DNA from: Devosia oryziradicis
Lineage (GTDB): Bacteria > Pseudomonadota > Alphaproteobacteria > Rhizobiales > Devosiaceae
Assembly: GCF_016698645.1 (NCBI RefSeq)
Contig: NZ_CP068047.1
Location: 2,825,001-2,889,000, forward strand
Length of the DNA stretch: 64,000 nucleotides
Direction of reading: 5' to 3'
How positions within the stretch are numbered: position 1 is the first letter of the stretch; the number at the start of each line of letters is the position of its first letter. Below are positions 1 to 7,735 of the stretch, one piece after another. The position numbers and the translations under genes are program-made. The notes below the pieces were generated by a model. That model searched no databases and was not told the origin of the DNA. It was given only the letters and a program-made list of their open reading frames with translations.

Positions 1-28
1 TGCGGACCCGATCAGCGACATCGCTCAT
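1..28 (-). CDS. acpP: Acyl carrier protein, N-terminal fragment cut by window edge
   Basis: Only the first nine codons are present (MSDVADRVR), reading leftward out of the window from an ATG at 28. This matches the conserved N-terminus of alphaproteobacterial acyl carrier protein, which carries growing acyl chains on a phosphopantetheine serine in type II fatty-acid synthesis. An AGGAAG ribosome-binding site lies just upstream. The gene follows fabG on the same strand, the classic fabD-fabG-acpP order, which supports the call despite the tiny fragment. The 234 bp between fabG and acpP contains a promoter-like element and two small hairpins (126-145 and 191-206), so acpP is probably also transcribed on its own. 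Confidence 0.8.
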
Positions 29-66
29 ATTAGACTTCCTTTTTCGAAATCGAGGTTTCGTTTCGC

Positions 67-95
67 TTCTTATTGGCGGAGTGCCAAATCTTCAA
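67..95 (-). promoter_or_regulatory. Candidate sigma-70 promoter for acpP
   Basis: On the minus strand a TTGAAG hexamer (90-95) and a TAAGAA hexamer (67-72) are separated by exactly 17 bp, about 40 bp before the acpP start codon. Spacing and placement fit a housekeeping promoter giving extra acpP transcription within the fab cluster. This is motif reading only. Confidence 0.45.
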
Positions 96-262
96 GCACC
101 GTGTTGGCTGACTTCGGGGCAATGTAGGCGCGCTTTCTAGCGCCTGCAAGGCGGTCCGCCACGGGTGTCAGCGGCGGCGAGTATCACACTTGGCGAGGCT
201 TCGCCAGAAGCCCACATCCCGGTTTTCAACGGCTTTCCGCTGCTTTTCGTTGCCCGACGACC

Positions 263-1000
263 TCAGATCATCGCCATGCCGCCGTTGACGTTGAGCGTGT
301 GACCCGTGATGTAGCCGGCAGCGTCGCTGGCGAGGAAGACGGCGCAGGCGGCGACTTCCTGGGCCGTGCCCAGACGGTTGGCTGGAATTGTCGACAGGAT
401 CGACTCACGCTGCTTGTCGTTGAGCTCGTCCGTCATGGCTGAGGCAATAAAGCCGGGCGCGATGGAATTGACGGTAATGTTGCGGCTGGCGACCTCGTGG
501 GCGAGGGCCTTGTTCATGCCGATCAGCCCGGCCTTGGAGGCAGCATAGTTGCCCTGCCCCGGATTGCCCATGACGCCGACAACAGAGGAAATGCCGATAA
601 TGCGTCCGAAGCGCTGCTTCATCATTCCGCGCAGTACGGCACGATTGAGGTGGAATGCTGCCGTGAGATTGACGGCGATGACCTCGTCCCACTCTTCGTC
701 CTTCATGCGCATGAAGAGGTTGTCGCGCGTCATGCCGGCATTGTTGACGAGGATGTCGAGCCCGCCCATGGCCGCCTCGGCAGCCGGGACCAGCTTGTCG
801 ACTTCGTCGAGCTTGGAAAGGTTCGCCGGCACGATGGGGCAATCCTTGCCGATTTCCCTGGCCGTATCCTCCAGCGCGCCGACGCGGGTGCCCGACAGGG
901 CCACGGTGGCGCCAGCGGCAGCCAGCGCCTTGGCGATCTCCCGGCCGATGCCACCGCTGGCGCCGGTGACCAGGGCGCGTTTGCCAGTCAGATCAAACAT
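263..1000 (-). CDS. fabG: 3-oxoacyl-[acyl-carrier-protein] reductase FabG
   Basis: A 245-residue short-chain dehydrogenase that reduces 3-oxoacyl-ACP to 3-hydroxyacyl-ACP with NADPH in each cycle of type II fatty-acid synthesis. The nucleotide-binding glycine motif TGASGGIG lies near residues 13-20, the NNAG motif near 86-89, and the catalytic Ser plus YxxxK (YAASK) near 138-156. Length is typical for FabG. The start ATG at 1000 is preceded by GGGGAGGAC, a strong ribosome-binding site. It sits 56 bp after fabD and upstream of acpP on the same strand, which distinguishes it from the many generic SDR proteins, including the one at 12585-13334. Confidence 0.97.
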   Translation of the reverse strand: MFDLTGKRALVTGASGGIGREIAKALAAAGATVALSGTRVGALEDTAREIGKDCPIVPANLSKLDEVDKLVPAAEAAMGGLDILVNNAGMTRDNLFMRMKDEEWDEVIAVNLTAAFHLNRAVLRGMMKQRFGRIIGISSVVGVMGNPGQGNYAASKAGLIGMNKALAHEVASRNITVNSIAPGFIASAMTDELNDKQRESILSTIPANRLGTAQEVAACAVFLASDAAGYITGHTLNVNGGMAMI

Positions 1001-1056
1001 TTAGTCCTCCCCTACGGAGATAGTGATTCAATTCCTTGATGGATTGATTCAGGGTG

Positions 1057-2007
1057 TTAAGCCGATAGTTCAGCCACGAAGGCGTCGATGTCCGCCGGCG
1101 AACCGACCGATGTGCCGACCACCTCGGCATTGATGCGTTTGGCCAGCCCGGTTAGGACCTTGCCCGTGCCCAGTTCAATCAGATGGGTAACGCCGCCCTC
1201 ACCGGTGAGCCAGGTCACGCTGTCGGTCCAGCGGACGACGCCGGTCACCTGCTCCACGAGGCGCTGACGAATTTCGGCAGGGTCGGAAATCGGCGCGGCC
1301 AGCACGTTGGCGACCAGGGGGACCACGGGAGCCTGCATGGCTACCTCTGCCAAGGCAGCAGCCATGGCATCGGCGGCGGGCTGCATAAGCGAGCAGTGAA
1401 ATGGGGCGCTGACAGGCAGCAGCAGCGCGCGCTTGGCGCCCTTGGCCTTGGCGAGTTCGACGGCGCGTTCGACGGCCGCAGTTGCGCCCGACACCACGAC
1501 CTGCCCCGGAGCATTGTCATTGGCGACATCGCAGACATCGCCCTGGGCGGCCTCGGCGGCCACTTCCTTGGCCGTGGCAACATCGAGGCCCAGCAGCGCT
1601 GCCATTGTACCATGGCCGACCGGCACGGCCTTCTGCATGGCCTGGCCACGCGTCTTGAGCAGGCGAGCCGTATCGGTCAGCGAAAAGGTGCCCGCGGCGC
1701 AGAGGGCAGAATATTCGCCCAGCGAATGGCCGGCGACATAGGCGGCGTGATCGGCAAGCCGGATGCCCTTGGATTCGAGCACGCGAATAACAGCGACGCT
1801 GACGGCCATCAGCGCGGGCTGGGCATTTTCGGTCAGGCGCAGGATATCGTCCGGACCTTCGAACATGATGGCCGAAAGGCGCTGGCCCAGGGCTTCGTCG
1901 ACTTCCTGGAACACCGCGCGGGCTTCCGGATAGGTCGCGGCAAGATCCTTGCCCATGCCAACGGCCTGGCTGCCCTGCCCGGGAAAGGTGAATGCGCGCT
2001 TGGTCAT
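1057..2007 (-). CDS. fabD: Malonyl-CoA:ACP transacylase FabD
   Basis: A 316-residue transferase that moves malonyl groups from CoA to acyl carrier protein, supplying the elongation units for fatty-acid synthesis. The N-terminal FPGQGSQ motif and the nucleophile-elbow GHSLGEY (Ser95) are present, and the downstream PVSAPFH segment carries the expected histidine. I chose the ATG at 2007 because it gives the family's usual start (MTKRAFTFPGQGSQ) and follows AGAGGGG; a longer in-frame reading to 2136 adds 43 residues that resemble no FabD. It leads the minus-strand fabD-fabG-acpP cluster and is divergent from the ribosomal rpsF operon. Confidence 0.97.
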   Translation of the reverse strand: MTKRAFTFPGQGSQAVGMGKDLAATYPEARAVFQEVDEALGQRLSAIMFEGPDDILRLTENAQPALMAVSVAVIRVLESKGIRLADHAAYVAGHSLGEYSALCAAGTFSLTDTARLLKTRGQAMQKAVPVGHGTMAALLGLDVATAKEVAAEAAQGDVCDVANDNAPGQVVVSGATAAVERAVELAKAKGAKRALLLPVSAPFHCSLMQPAADAMAAALAEVAMQAPVVPLVANVLAAPISDPAEIRQRLVEQVTGVVRWTDSVTWLTGEGGVTHLIELGTGKVLTGLAKRINAEVVGTSVGSPADIDAFVAELSA

Positions 2008-2342
2008 GATTGGCCCCTCTTTAGTCCCAGTTAGACAATCCTCAACGGGGCTGTCCAGTTGCGGCGCGTTTGAGCGAGTGTGTGTGGCAGAGTCAAGGCG
2101 CGGCGGACTTTTCCAGCCAGTTTTGCCTTGCTTCAAGTAGGTTCTTCCCCTATAGCGGCGCCAGCAATTCGTTTGGCCGGGGGCTGAACGGAGGGTTTTT
2201 CGTTTTCACGAATGAGAAATAGGGCTGATGCCCGGCCTCCCGTGTTCCCGCTCTTTGCAAGACTGCTTTGATGCCCTTTCCGGCTTCAAGGAGGCTCCGC
2301 GCCAGGCATTGCTGTGTTGAAACCACGAAGGAAGGCGCATTC
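2008..2342. other. Divergent intergenic region between fabD and rpsF
   Basis: This 335 bp stretch separates fabD (leftward) from rpsF (rightward). It holds a good promoter candidate for rpsF at 2128-2156 and would leave a leader of roughly 180 nt before the rpsF start. Short open frames exist here, but none has a recognisable product or a convincing ribosome-binding site. The AGTCAA at 2091-2096 reads as TTGACT on the minus strand and could be a -35 for fabD, though no good -10 follows it. Confidence 0.6.
2128..2156 (+). promoter_or_regulatory. Candidate sigma-70 promoter of the rpsF operon
   Basis: TTGCTT (2128-2133) and TATAGC (2151-2156) are spaced by 17 bp. The position gives a leader of about 180 nt before rpsF, long enough for autoregulatory RNA structure, as known for some S6/S18 operons. 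The hexamers are seen; promoter function is inferred. Confidence 0.45.
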
Positions 2343-2765
2343 ATGGCCCTCTACGAACATATCTACCTGGCGCGCCAGGACGTTTCCCAGCAGCAGGTCG
2401 AAGAACTGACCGCTGCGCTGACCGAAGTCCTCGCCAATGGCGGCGGCAAGGTCACCAAGAACGAATACTGGGGCCTCAAGGGTCTCTCCTACCGCATCCG
2501 CAAGAACCGCAAGGCGCATTACACGCTGCTCAACATCGACGCAGCGCCGGCCGCTGTTGCCGAGATGGAACGCCAGATGCGCATCAATGAAGACATCCTG
2601 CGCTTCATGACCGTCCGCGTGGACGAGCTCGAAGAAGGCCCGTCGGCAATGATGCAGAAGCGCGATCGCGACGATCGTGATGGCGACCGCGCAGGTGGCC
2701 GTCCGGATCGCGGCGGTGACCGCGGTGGCTTCGGCGGCGGCGAACGCCGTCCGCGTCGTTTCTAA
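2343..2765 (+). CDS. rpsF: 30S ribosomal protein S6
   Basis: A 140-residue protein beginning [15 protein letters not shown], with the S6 fold over about residues 1-100 (motif [11 protein letters not shown]). S6 pairs with S18 on the platform of the small ribosomal subunit and binds 16S rRNA. The C-terminal 35 or so residues are an Asp/Arg/Gly-rich tail with repeated RDRDD and DRGG-like units, as in many alphaproteobacterial S6 proteins. The ATG at 2343 follows GAAGGAAGGCG; a reading starting further upstream adds non-S6 sequence. rpsR follows after 18 bp, so the two are surely co-transcribed. Confidence 0.98.
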   Translation: MALYEHIYLARQDVSQQQVEELTAALTEVLANGGGKVTKNEYWGLKGLSYRIRKNRKAHYTLLNIDAAPAAVAEMERQMRINEDILRFMTVRVDELEEGPSAMMQKRDRDDRDGDRAGGRPDRGGDRGGFGGGERRPRRF

Positions 2766-2783
2766 TTCAAGGACATAAAAGCT

Positions 2784-3038
2784 ATGGCAATCAAAGACCT
2801 TACCACCGCCCAGGCCCGCCGTCCGTTCCAGCGTCGCCGCAAGACCTGCCCGTTCTCGGGCGAAGGCGCGCCCAAGATCGACTACAAGGACGTCCGTCTG
2901 CTCAGCCGTTATGTTTCCGAGCGCGGCAAGATCGTCCCGAGCCGCATCACGGCCGTTTCGGCCAAGAAGCAGCGCGAACTGGCCCAGGCCATCAAGCGCG
3001 CCCGTTTCATCGGCATCATGCCCTACGCCGTCCAGTAA
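2784..3038 (+). CDS. rpsR: 30S ribosomal protein S18
   Basis: An 84-residue basic protein containing the S18 hallmarks [13 protein letters not shown] near the N-terminus and [16 protein letters not shown] in the second half. S18 binds the central domain of 16S rRNA together with S6. It lies 18 bp after rpsF and 90 bp before rplI. In several related Hyphomicrobiales I recall a DUF2232 membrane-protein gene between rpsR and rplI; the 90 bp here is too short to encode it. Confidence 0.98.
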   Translation: MAIKDLTTAQARRPFQRRRKTCPFSGEGAPKIDYKDVRLLSRYVSERGKIVPSRITAVSAKKQRELAQAIKRARFIGIMPYAVQ

Positions 3039-3128
3039 GCCGCTGCTTGCTGAACTGCTTGTTGGGGTCCCGGATGGTCCGGGGCTCCTAACCGTCCGCG
3101 AGACGGGACAGCCACAAGGAATACCCCA

Positions 3129-3701
3129 ATGAAAGTCATTCTCCTCGAGCGCGTGGGCCGTACCGGCTCGATCGGCGATGAAGTCTCCGTCAAGGACGGC
3201 TTTGCCCGTAACTTCCTGCTGCCGCAGGGCAAGGCGCTCCGCGCCACGGAAGCCAACCGCAAGAAGTTCGAAGCCGAACGCGCGCACATCGAGAAGCGCA
3301 ACGACGACCGCAAGAATGCCGCTGCCGGCATTGCCGAAGGTCTCAACGGCCGTGAAATCGTGATCATCCGCCAGGCCGGCGAAACCGGCCAGCTCTATGG
3401 TTCGGTCGCCTCGCGCGACGTGGTCGAAGCCCTGGCTGCCGATGGTTTCACCATCCAGCGCTCGCAGGTCGACCTCGCCGACCCGATCAAGTCGGTCGGC
3501 ATCCACACCGTTTCACTGAACCTGCATGCGGAAGTGGCCGTGACGATCTCGGTCAATGTCGCGCGCTCGACCGACGAAGCCGCCCGCCAGTCGGCTGGCG
3601 AGGACGTCACTGTCACCGTCTATGACGACGACGTCGAAGGCGACTTTGCCGCCGGCCAGAAGGACGCGCTGCAGGACGACCGCTTCGACGACGAAGTCTG
3701 A
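3129..3701 (+). CDS. rplI: 50S ribosomal protein L9
   Basis: A 190-residue protein starting MKVILLERVGRTGSIGDEV, the L9 N-terminal domain that anchors to 23S rRNA near the L1 stalk. The long connecting helix (residues about 42-75) and C-terminal domain follow. It is longer than the roughly 150-residue Escherichia coli L9 because of an acidic C-terminal tail ending in an Asp/Glu-rich stretch, common in alphaproteobacteria. It is the last gene of the rpsF-rpsR-rplI unit and is followed within 20 bp by a strong intrinsic terminator. Confidence 0.98.
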   Translation: MKVILLERVGRTGSIGDEVSVKDGFARNFLLPQGKALRATEANRKKFEAERAHIEKRNDDRKNAAAGIAEGLNGREIVIIRQAGETGQLYGSVASRDVVEALAADGFTIQRSQVDLADPIKSVGIHTVSLNLHAEVAVTISVNVARSTDEAARQSAGEDVTVTVYDDDVEGDFAAGQKDALQDDRFDDEV

Positions 3702-3719
3702 GCGTGCCACGATAATCGC

Positions 3720-3754
3720 AAAAGGCCGGGCGAATTGCCCGGCCTTTTGTTTTG
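3720..3754 (+). terminator. Rho-independent terminator after rplI
   Basis: A perfect 12-bp inverted repeat (AAAAGGCCGGGC at 3720-3731 and its complement at 3737-3748) with a five-base loop ends in a T-rich tract. Its A-tract/T-tract symmetry could make it work in both directions, but it lies right after the rplI stop. It closes the ribosomal operon. Confidence 0.9.
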
Positions 3755-3808
3755 CAGCATGGTCCATCGGGTTGTGAGGGTCGGAACGGCCCCGATCCGG
3801 AGTAGGCA

Positions 3809-4255
3809 ATGACGTTTCTCCCCACCAAATTCGCACCGACCGCAGTCGTGCTCGCCGCCCTGTGGGGCGCTATGCTGCCCGCCTCCGCCGCTGATCTGCT
3901 GACGGGCGATTGGCACGGGTCCTATATCTGCTATCAGGGCCTCACGCGGCTGGCGCTGGTCATCATGCCCGATGGCGATCGATGGACAGGCCGGTTCATG
4001 TTCGGGCCCCATGAATCAAACCCGAATGTGCCGTTCGGCTCCTATGATATTACCGTCACGGAGACCGCGGGGGTTTATACGATCATGCCCGGCGATTGGG
4101 TTGACCAACCCGATGGATACGCTGCTGTCGGCGGAAGCGGGACATTGTCGGCCGATATGATGACGCTTTCCGGCAAGGTGAATTTCGATGGCTGCGGCGG
4201 CTTCGAGGTCACGCGACTTACCCCGCCTCCGGCGATAAGCCGCAAGAAGAAGTAG
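3809..4255 (+). CDS. Small secreted hypothetical protein
   Basis: A 148-residue protein of unknown function. Residues 1-28 form a signal peptide with a hydrophobic core and a cleavage-like PASAAD site, so it is likely exported to the periplasm. The mature part starts LLTGDWHGSYICYQG and looks like a small beta-rich domain with Gly/Trp/Asp turns; it contains two cysteines (in YICYQG and DGCGG) that could form a disulfide. The C-terminus ends in Pro-rich then Lys-rich residues. Similar short exported domains opening with G-x-W-x-G-x-Y-x-C are familiar from Rhizobiales proteins, but I cannot name the family. It stands alone between the rplI terminator and dnaB. Confidence 0.6.
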   Translation: MTFLPTKFAPTAVVLAALWGAMLPASAADLLTGDWHGSYICYQGLTRLALVIMPDGDRWTGRFMFGPHESNPNVPFGSYDITVTETAGVYTIMPGDWVDQPDGYAAVGGSGTLSADMMTLSGKVNFDGCGGFEVTRLTPPPAISRKKK

Positions 4256-4348
4256 AAGGCCAGGCGGGGTTCCATGCCCAGCATGGCACCGACTCGCCGC
4301 CATGCTGCCGCCTTGCTCGCATGCAACACCCGTTTGTCACCTTCCCCG

Positions 4349-4444
4349 TTGTCCACAGAGTTCACAGGGGGTGGTGAAGGCTCATTAACCAGCCTCCCGA
4401 TAGGTCAAGACACGACGCCGAGTCGCGTGGTTAAGAAAGGTTAA
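4349..4444 (+). promoter_or_regulatory. dnaB upstream region: DnaA-box-like, GANTC and TTAA motifs
   Basis: Within about 115 bp before the dnaB start there is TTGTCCACA (4349-4357), one mismatch from the strong DnaA box TTATCCACA; GAGTC (4420-4424), a GANTC site of the kind methylated by CcrM in alphaproteobacteria; and a pair of TTAA half-sites (4431-4434 and 4441-4444) with a six-base spacer, close to the CtrA pattern TTAA-N7-TTAA. Together they suggest cell-cycle control of the replicative helicase. Each motif is short and may occur by chance. Confidence 0.35.
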
Positions 4445-4462
4445 CGGTTCCCCAGAGGCATC

Positions 4463-5947
4463 ATGGCAGAGATTGCGCGGCTGCACCCGGCCGAAGACAA
4501 GTCGTTTCGTCTTGCGCCCCACAACGTGGAGGCCGAACAGGCCCTGCTGGGCGCTATTCTGCTGAATAACGATGCCTTCTACCGGGTGTCGGACTTTCTC
4601 GAGCCTGTACACTTCTACGAACCGATCCACAGGGACATCTATGAGCTGGCGGGCAAGATCATCCGCGCCGGCAAGTCGGCCGATCCGACGACGATCAAGA
4701 CTCATCTGCCCGAGCAACTGTTGCCCGATGTGACCATGGCGCAGTATCTGGCGCGGCTGGCCGCCGAAGCCACCACTGTGCTCAACGCCGCCGACTACGG
4801 GCAGGCGATATATGACCTGGCCATTCGCCGCAACCTGATCCTCGTGGGCGAGGAGATGGTGCAGGTCGCCTACGAGTCCGACGTCGAAATGACGCCGAGC
4901 AAGCAGATCGAGAAGGTCGAGGGCGAGCTGTTCCAACTGGCTGAGAAGGGCCGTTATGACGGCGGCTTCCAGAATTTCTCGAGCGCCCTCAGCGCCTCCA
5001 TCCAAATGGCGGGCGAAGCCTATCAGCGCGATGGCGGCCTTTCCGGCGTCGCCACGCTGCTCGACGATCTCGATCGTCAGATGGGCGGCTTGCAGAAGTC
5101 GGACTTGATTATCCTGGCCGGTCGACCGGCCATGGGCAAGACATCGCTGGCCACCAACATCGCCTTCAACGTCGCCAAATCCTGGCGGGGCGAGGTGACC
5201 CCGGATGGACACAGCAAGACGGTCAATGGCGGAATTGTCGGCTTTTTCAGCCTCGAAATGAGCTCGGAGCAGCTCGCGACAAGAATTCTTGCGGAACAGG
5301 CTGAGATTTCTTCGTCCGATATCCGGCGCGGCCGCATCCATGACAGCCAGTTTTCCAAGCTGGTCGACGTGTCCAACATGATGAGCAAGCTGCCGCTCTA
5401 TATCGACGATACCGGCGGCATCAGCGTTGCCCAGCTGGCGGCGCGCGCCCGTCGCCTCAAGCGGCAGAAGGGCCTCGATTTCCTCGTCATCGACTACCTT
5501 CAGCTGCTCTCGGGTTCATCGAAAGCCTCGAGCCAGAACCGTGTGCAGGAACTGACCGAAATCACCACCACGCTCAAGGCACTGGCCAAGGAGCTTGAAG
5601 TGCCGATCGTGGCCCTGTCCCAGCTCTCGCGCCAGGTGGAAGCGCGCGACGACAAGCATCCGCAACTGGCAGACTTGCGCGAATCGGGCTCTATCGAGCA
5701 GGACGCCGACGTGGTGCTTTTCGTTTATCGCGAAGAGTACTATCTCAAGAACAAGGAACCCAAAGAGGGTACGCCAGAGCACATGACCTGGCAGGGGGAA
5801 ATGGAAAAGGTGCACGGCAAGGCCGAAGTCATCATCGCCAAGCAGCGCCACGGCCCCACCGGCACCGTGCAGTTGAGCTTTGAGGCGCAGTATACGCGCT
5901 TCGGCAATCTAGCACGCGCCGACTACCTCCCTGAACGTATGGAATAG
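4463..5947 (+). CDS. dnaB: Replicative DNA helicase DnaB
   Basis: A 494-residue hexameric helicase that unwinds DNA ahead of the replisome. The N-terminal helical domain (PHNVEAEQALLGAIL) spans about residues 18-120, and the RecA-like core has a Walker A motif GRPAMGKTS at 220-228, the Walker B/H3 region FLVIDYLQLL, and the arginine-finger segment ESGSIEQDADVV. Length and architecture are standard; there is no intein. It is followed two bases later by alr, so the two are co-transcribed. The upstream region carries replication- and cell-cycle-type motifs. Confidence 0.98.
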   Translation: MAEIARLHPAEDKSFRLAPHNVEAEQALLGAILLNNDAFYRVSDFLEPVHFYEPIHRDIYELAGKIIRAGKSADPTTIKTHLPEQLLPDVTMAQYLARLAAEATTVLNAADYGQAIYDLAIRRNLILVGEEMVQVAYESDVEMTPSKQIEKVEGELFQLAEKGRYDGGFQNFSSALSASIQMAGEAYQRDGGLSGVATLLDDLDRQMGGLQKSDLIILAGRPAMGKTSLATNIAFNVAKSWRGEVTPDGHSKTVNGGIVGFFSLEMSSEQLATRILAEQAEISSSDIRRGRIHDSQFSKLVDVSNMMSKLPLYIDDTGGISVAQLAARARRLKRQKGLDFLVIDYLQLLSGSSKASSQNRVQELTEITTTLKALAKELEVPIVALSQLSRQVEARDDKHPQLADLRESGSIEQDADVVLFVYREEYYLKNKEPKEGTPEHMTWQGEMEKVHGKAEVIIAKQRHGPTGTVQLSFEAQYTRFGNLARADYLPERME

Positions 5948-5949
5948 GC

Positions 5950-7083
5950 ATGGCGCTGACGTCTGGGCTCGGGGGGCAACTCAGCATCGATCTTGGGGCT
6001 CTGGCCCGGAACTGGCGGGCCCTGGACAAGGTGAGCGCCGGAGCGTTGACGGGCGCTGTGGTCAAGGCCGATGCCTATGGGACGGGCATTACCATGGCCA
6101 GCAAGGCGCTGCATGCGGCGGGAGCCCGCTTCTTCTTCGCGGCTACTCCGGATGAAGGCATGGCGGTCCGCGCCGCGGTGCCGGATGCCCATATCTTCGT
6201 TCTCAATGGGCTCTATCCCGGCGCGGCCAATCTCTATATCCGCCAGAACCTGATGCCGATCATCTCCTCGATGGCGATGCTGGAGGAATGGCTGGCCAAG
6301 TGCGTCGAGCGCAACGAGGCCTACCCCTCTGCCTTCCACTTCGACACCGGCATGAACCGGCTCGGCTTCCGCCTCAACGAAGCGACGCTGGTGCGCGACC
6401 GCATCCAGGCGCTCGGCTATGCGCCGCAGATGGTGATGAGCCACCTGGCCTGTGCCGACCAGCCCAGCCACGAAAAGAACCGGACCCAGCTGGCGCTGTT
6501 TGGCTCGGTGATGACGCAGTTTCCCGGCATTCCCGCGTCGCTGGCCAATTCGGCTGGCCTGATGACCGGGCGGGACTACCACTTCCAAATGGTGCGTCCC
6601 GGCATCGCGCTCTATGGCGGGCGCGCCGTCAGTGGTCGCAAAAACCCGATGGCGCCGGTCGTTACGCTGCACGTTCCTATCGTCCAGGTTAAGGAAGCGC
6701 GCACCGGCGAGACGGTGGGTTACGGCGCCACCCATGCGCTGTCGCGCGACAGCCGGCTGGCTATCCTCTCGCATGGCTACGCCGATGGCTTCCTACGCTC
6801 GCTCTCGGCCAGCAACACCCGACCCGGCGGGAAGGTTGTCATCCGCGGCAAAGCCTGCCCCGTAGTCGGCCGGGTGTCCATGGACCAGGTCACGGTCGAT
6901 ATCACCGAGTTGGGCCCCGACAATATCCCCAATCCCGGCGAGGGCGCTGAAGTCCTGGGCAACCTGCTCGGCGTCGACGACCTGGCCGATGCCGGCGGCA
7001 CCATCGGCTACGAAATCCTGACCTCGCTCAAGGGCCGCTACAGCCGCAACTATGTCGGCGACGGCAACCTGCCACCCGGCTAG
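5950..7083 (+). CDS. alr: Alanine racemase
   Basis: A 377-residue PLP enzyme interconverting L- and D-alanine for peptidoglycan precursors. The cofactor lysine is in AVVKADAYG (Lys39), and the catalytic tyrosine is in the GYGATHAL segment near residue 258. The C-terminal beta domain includes GRVSMDQVTVDIT. The gene begins two bases after the dnaB stop, with the ribosome-binding site inside the end of dnaB. The neighbourhood dnaB-alr-radA is conserved in Hyphomicrobiales, supporting the biosynthetic rather than catabolic racemase. Confidence 0.96.
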   Translation: MALTSGLGGQLSIDLGALARNWRALDKVSAGALTGAVVKADAYGTGITMASKALHAAGARFFFAATPDEGMAVRAAVPDAHIFVLNGLYPGAANLYIRQNLMPIISSMAMLEEWLAKCVERNEAYPSAFHFDTGMNRLGFRLNEATLVRDRIQALGYAPQMVMSHLACADQPSHEKNRTQLALFGSVMTQFPGIPASLANSAGLMTGRDYHFQMVRPGIALYGGRAVSGRKNPMAPVVTLHVPIVQVKEARTGETVGYGATHALSRDSRLAILSHGYADGFLRSLSASNTRPGGKVVIRGKACPVVGRVSMDQVTVDITELGPDNIPNPGEGAEVLGNLLGVDDLADAGGTIGYEILTSLKGRYSRNYVGDGNLPPG

Positions 7084-7188
7084 GTTCGCGCTTTGTTCTT
7101 GCGCGAGCCCTGTTGTTGCGATATCCGATGGTAATAGGCCCGTCGCCCATCGGGTAAAGGGGCAGTCCGGCGTGAGGAACAAGCACCG

Positions 7189-7734
7189 ATGACCACCTTC
7201 ATCGTCCTGCTCCGCGCGATCGGCCCGGTGACCCATAAGATCATGTCGATGGCGCAATGGCGACAGGCCGTGGCGGAGGCTGGCTTCGCCAATCCAGAAA
7301 CCTATGTCGCCACCGGCAACATGATCGTCGACAGCGAGCTTGGAATCGCGGAAGTGACGCGCCGGATGAACGAAATCGTCATCGAACTTGGCCTGGGTCC
7401 GGGCAACACCGCGATTGTCCGGACGGCAGTGCAGATGGAGCGATTGCTGTCGGCGAACCCGCTACCCCAAGCCGTTCAGGCCAAGCCGCAGGCAGTGGCC
7501 GTGTACTTCTTCGCCAGAGCACGGCCGGATTTCAGCTGGGTCGAGCACTATGCTGGCAAGGAAACGATCCGTATCGAGGGCACTCACCTGGTGGTGGACT
7601 ATGTCACCCCGGTATCGTCGTCGCGCCTTCCTGCCATCATCGAAAAGAAATCGGGCACGGTGACGGCCCGCAATTGGAACACGCTCAGGGGCCTCACCAC
7701 CAGGGCAGCGGCGCGCGAGCTTAGGGAAGACTGA
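7189..7734 (+). CDS. DUF1697 family protein
   Basis: A 181-residue protein of the DUF1697 family (a ferredoxin-like fold protein of unknown function), recognisable from the N-terminal FIVLLRAI, the ATGNMIVDS segment near residues 41-50 and the C-terminal TARNWNTLRGL. No signal peptide or membrane segment is visible, so it should be cytoplasmic. It sits between alr and radA in an otherwise conserved core run, with a 105 bp gap after alr and one base before the radA start, so it is probably co-transcribed with radA. I would not assign a role. Confidence 0.8.
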   Translation: MTTFIVLLRAIGPVTHKIMSMAQWRQAVAEAGFANPETYVATGNMIVDSELGIAEVTRRMNEIVIELGLGPGNTAIVRTAVQMERLLSANPLPQAVQAKPQAVAVYFFARARPDFSWVEHYAGKETIRIEGTHLVVDYVTPVSSSRLPAIIEKKSGTVTARNWNTLRGLTTRAAARELRED

Positions 7735-7735
7735 C

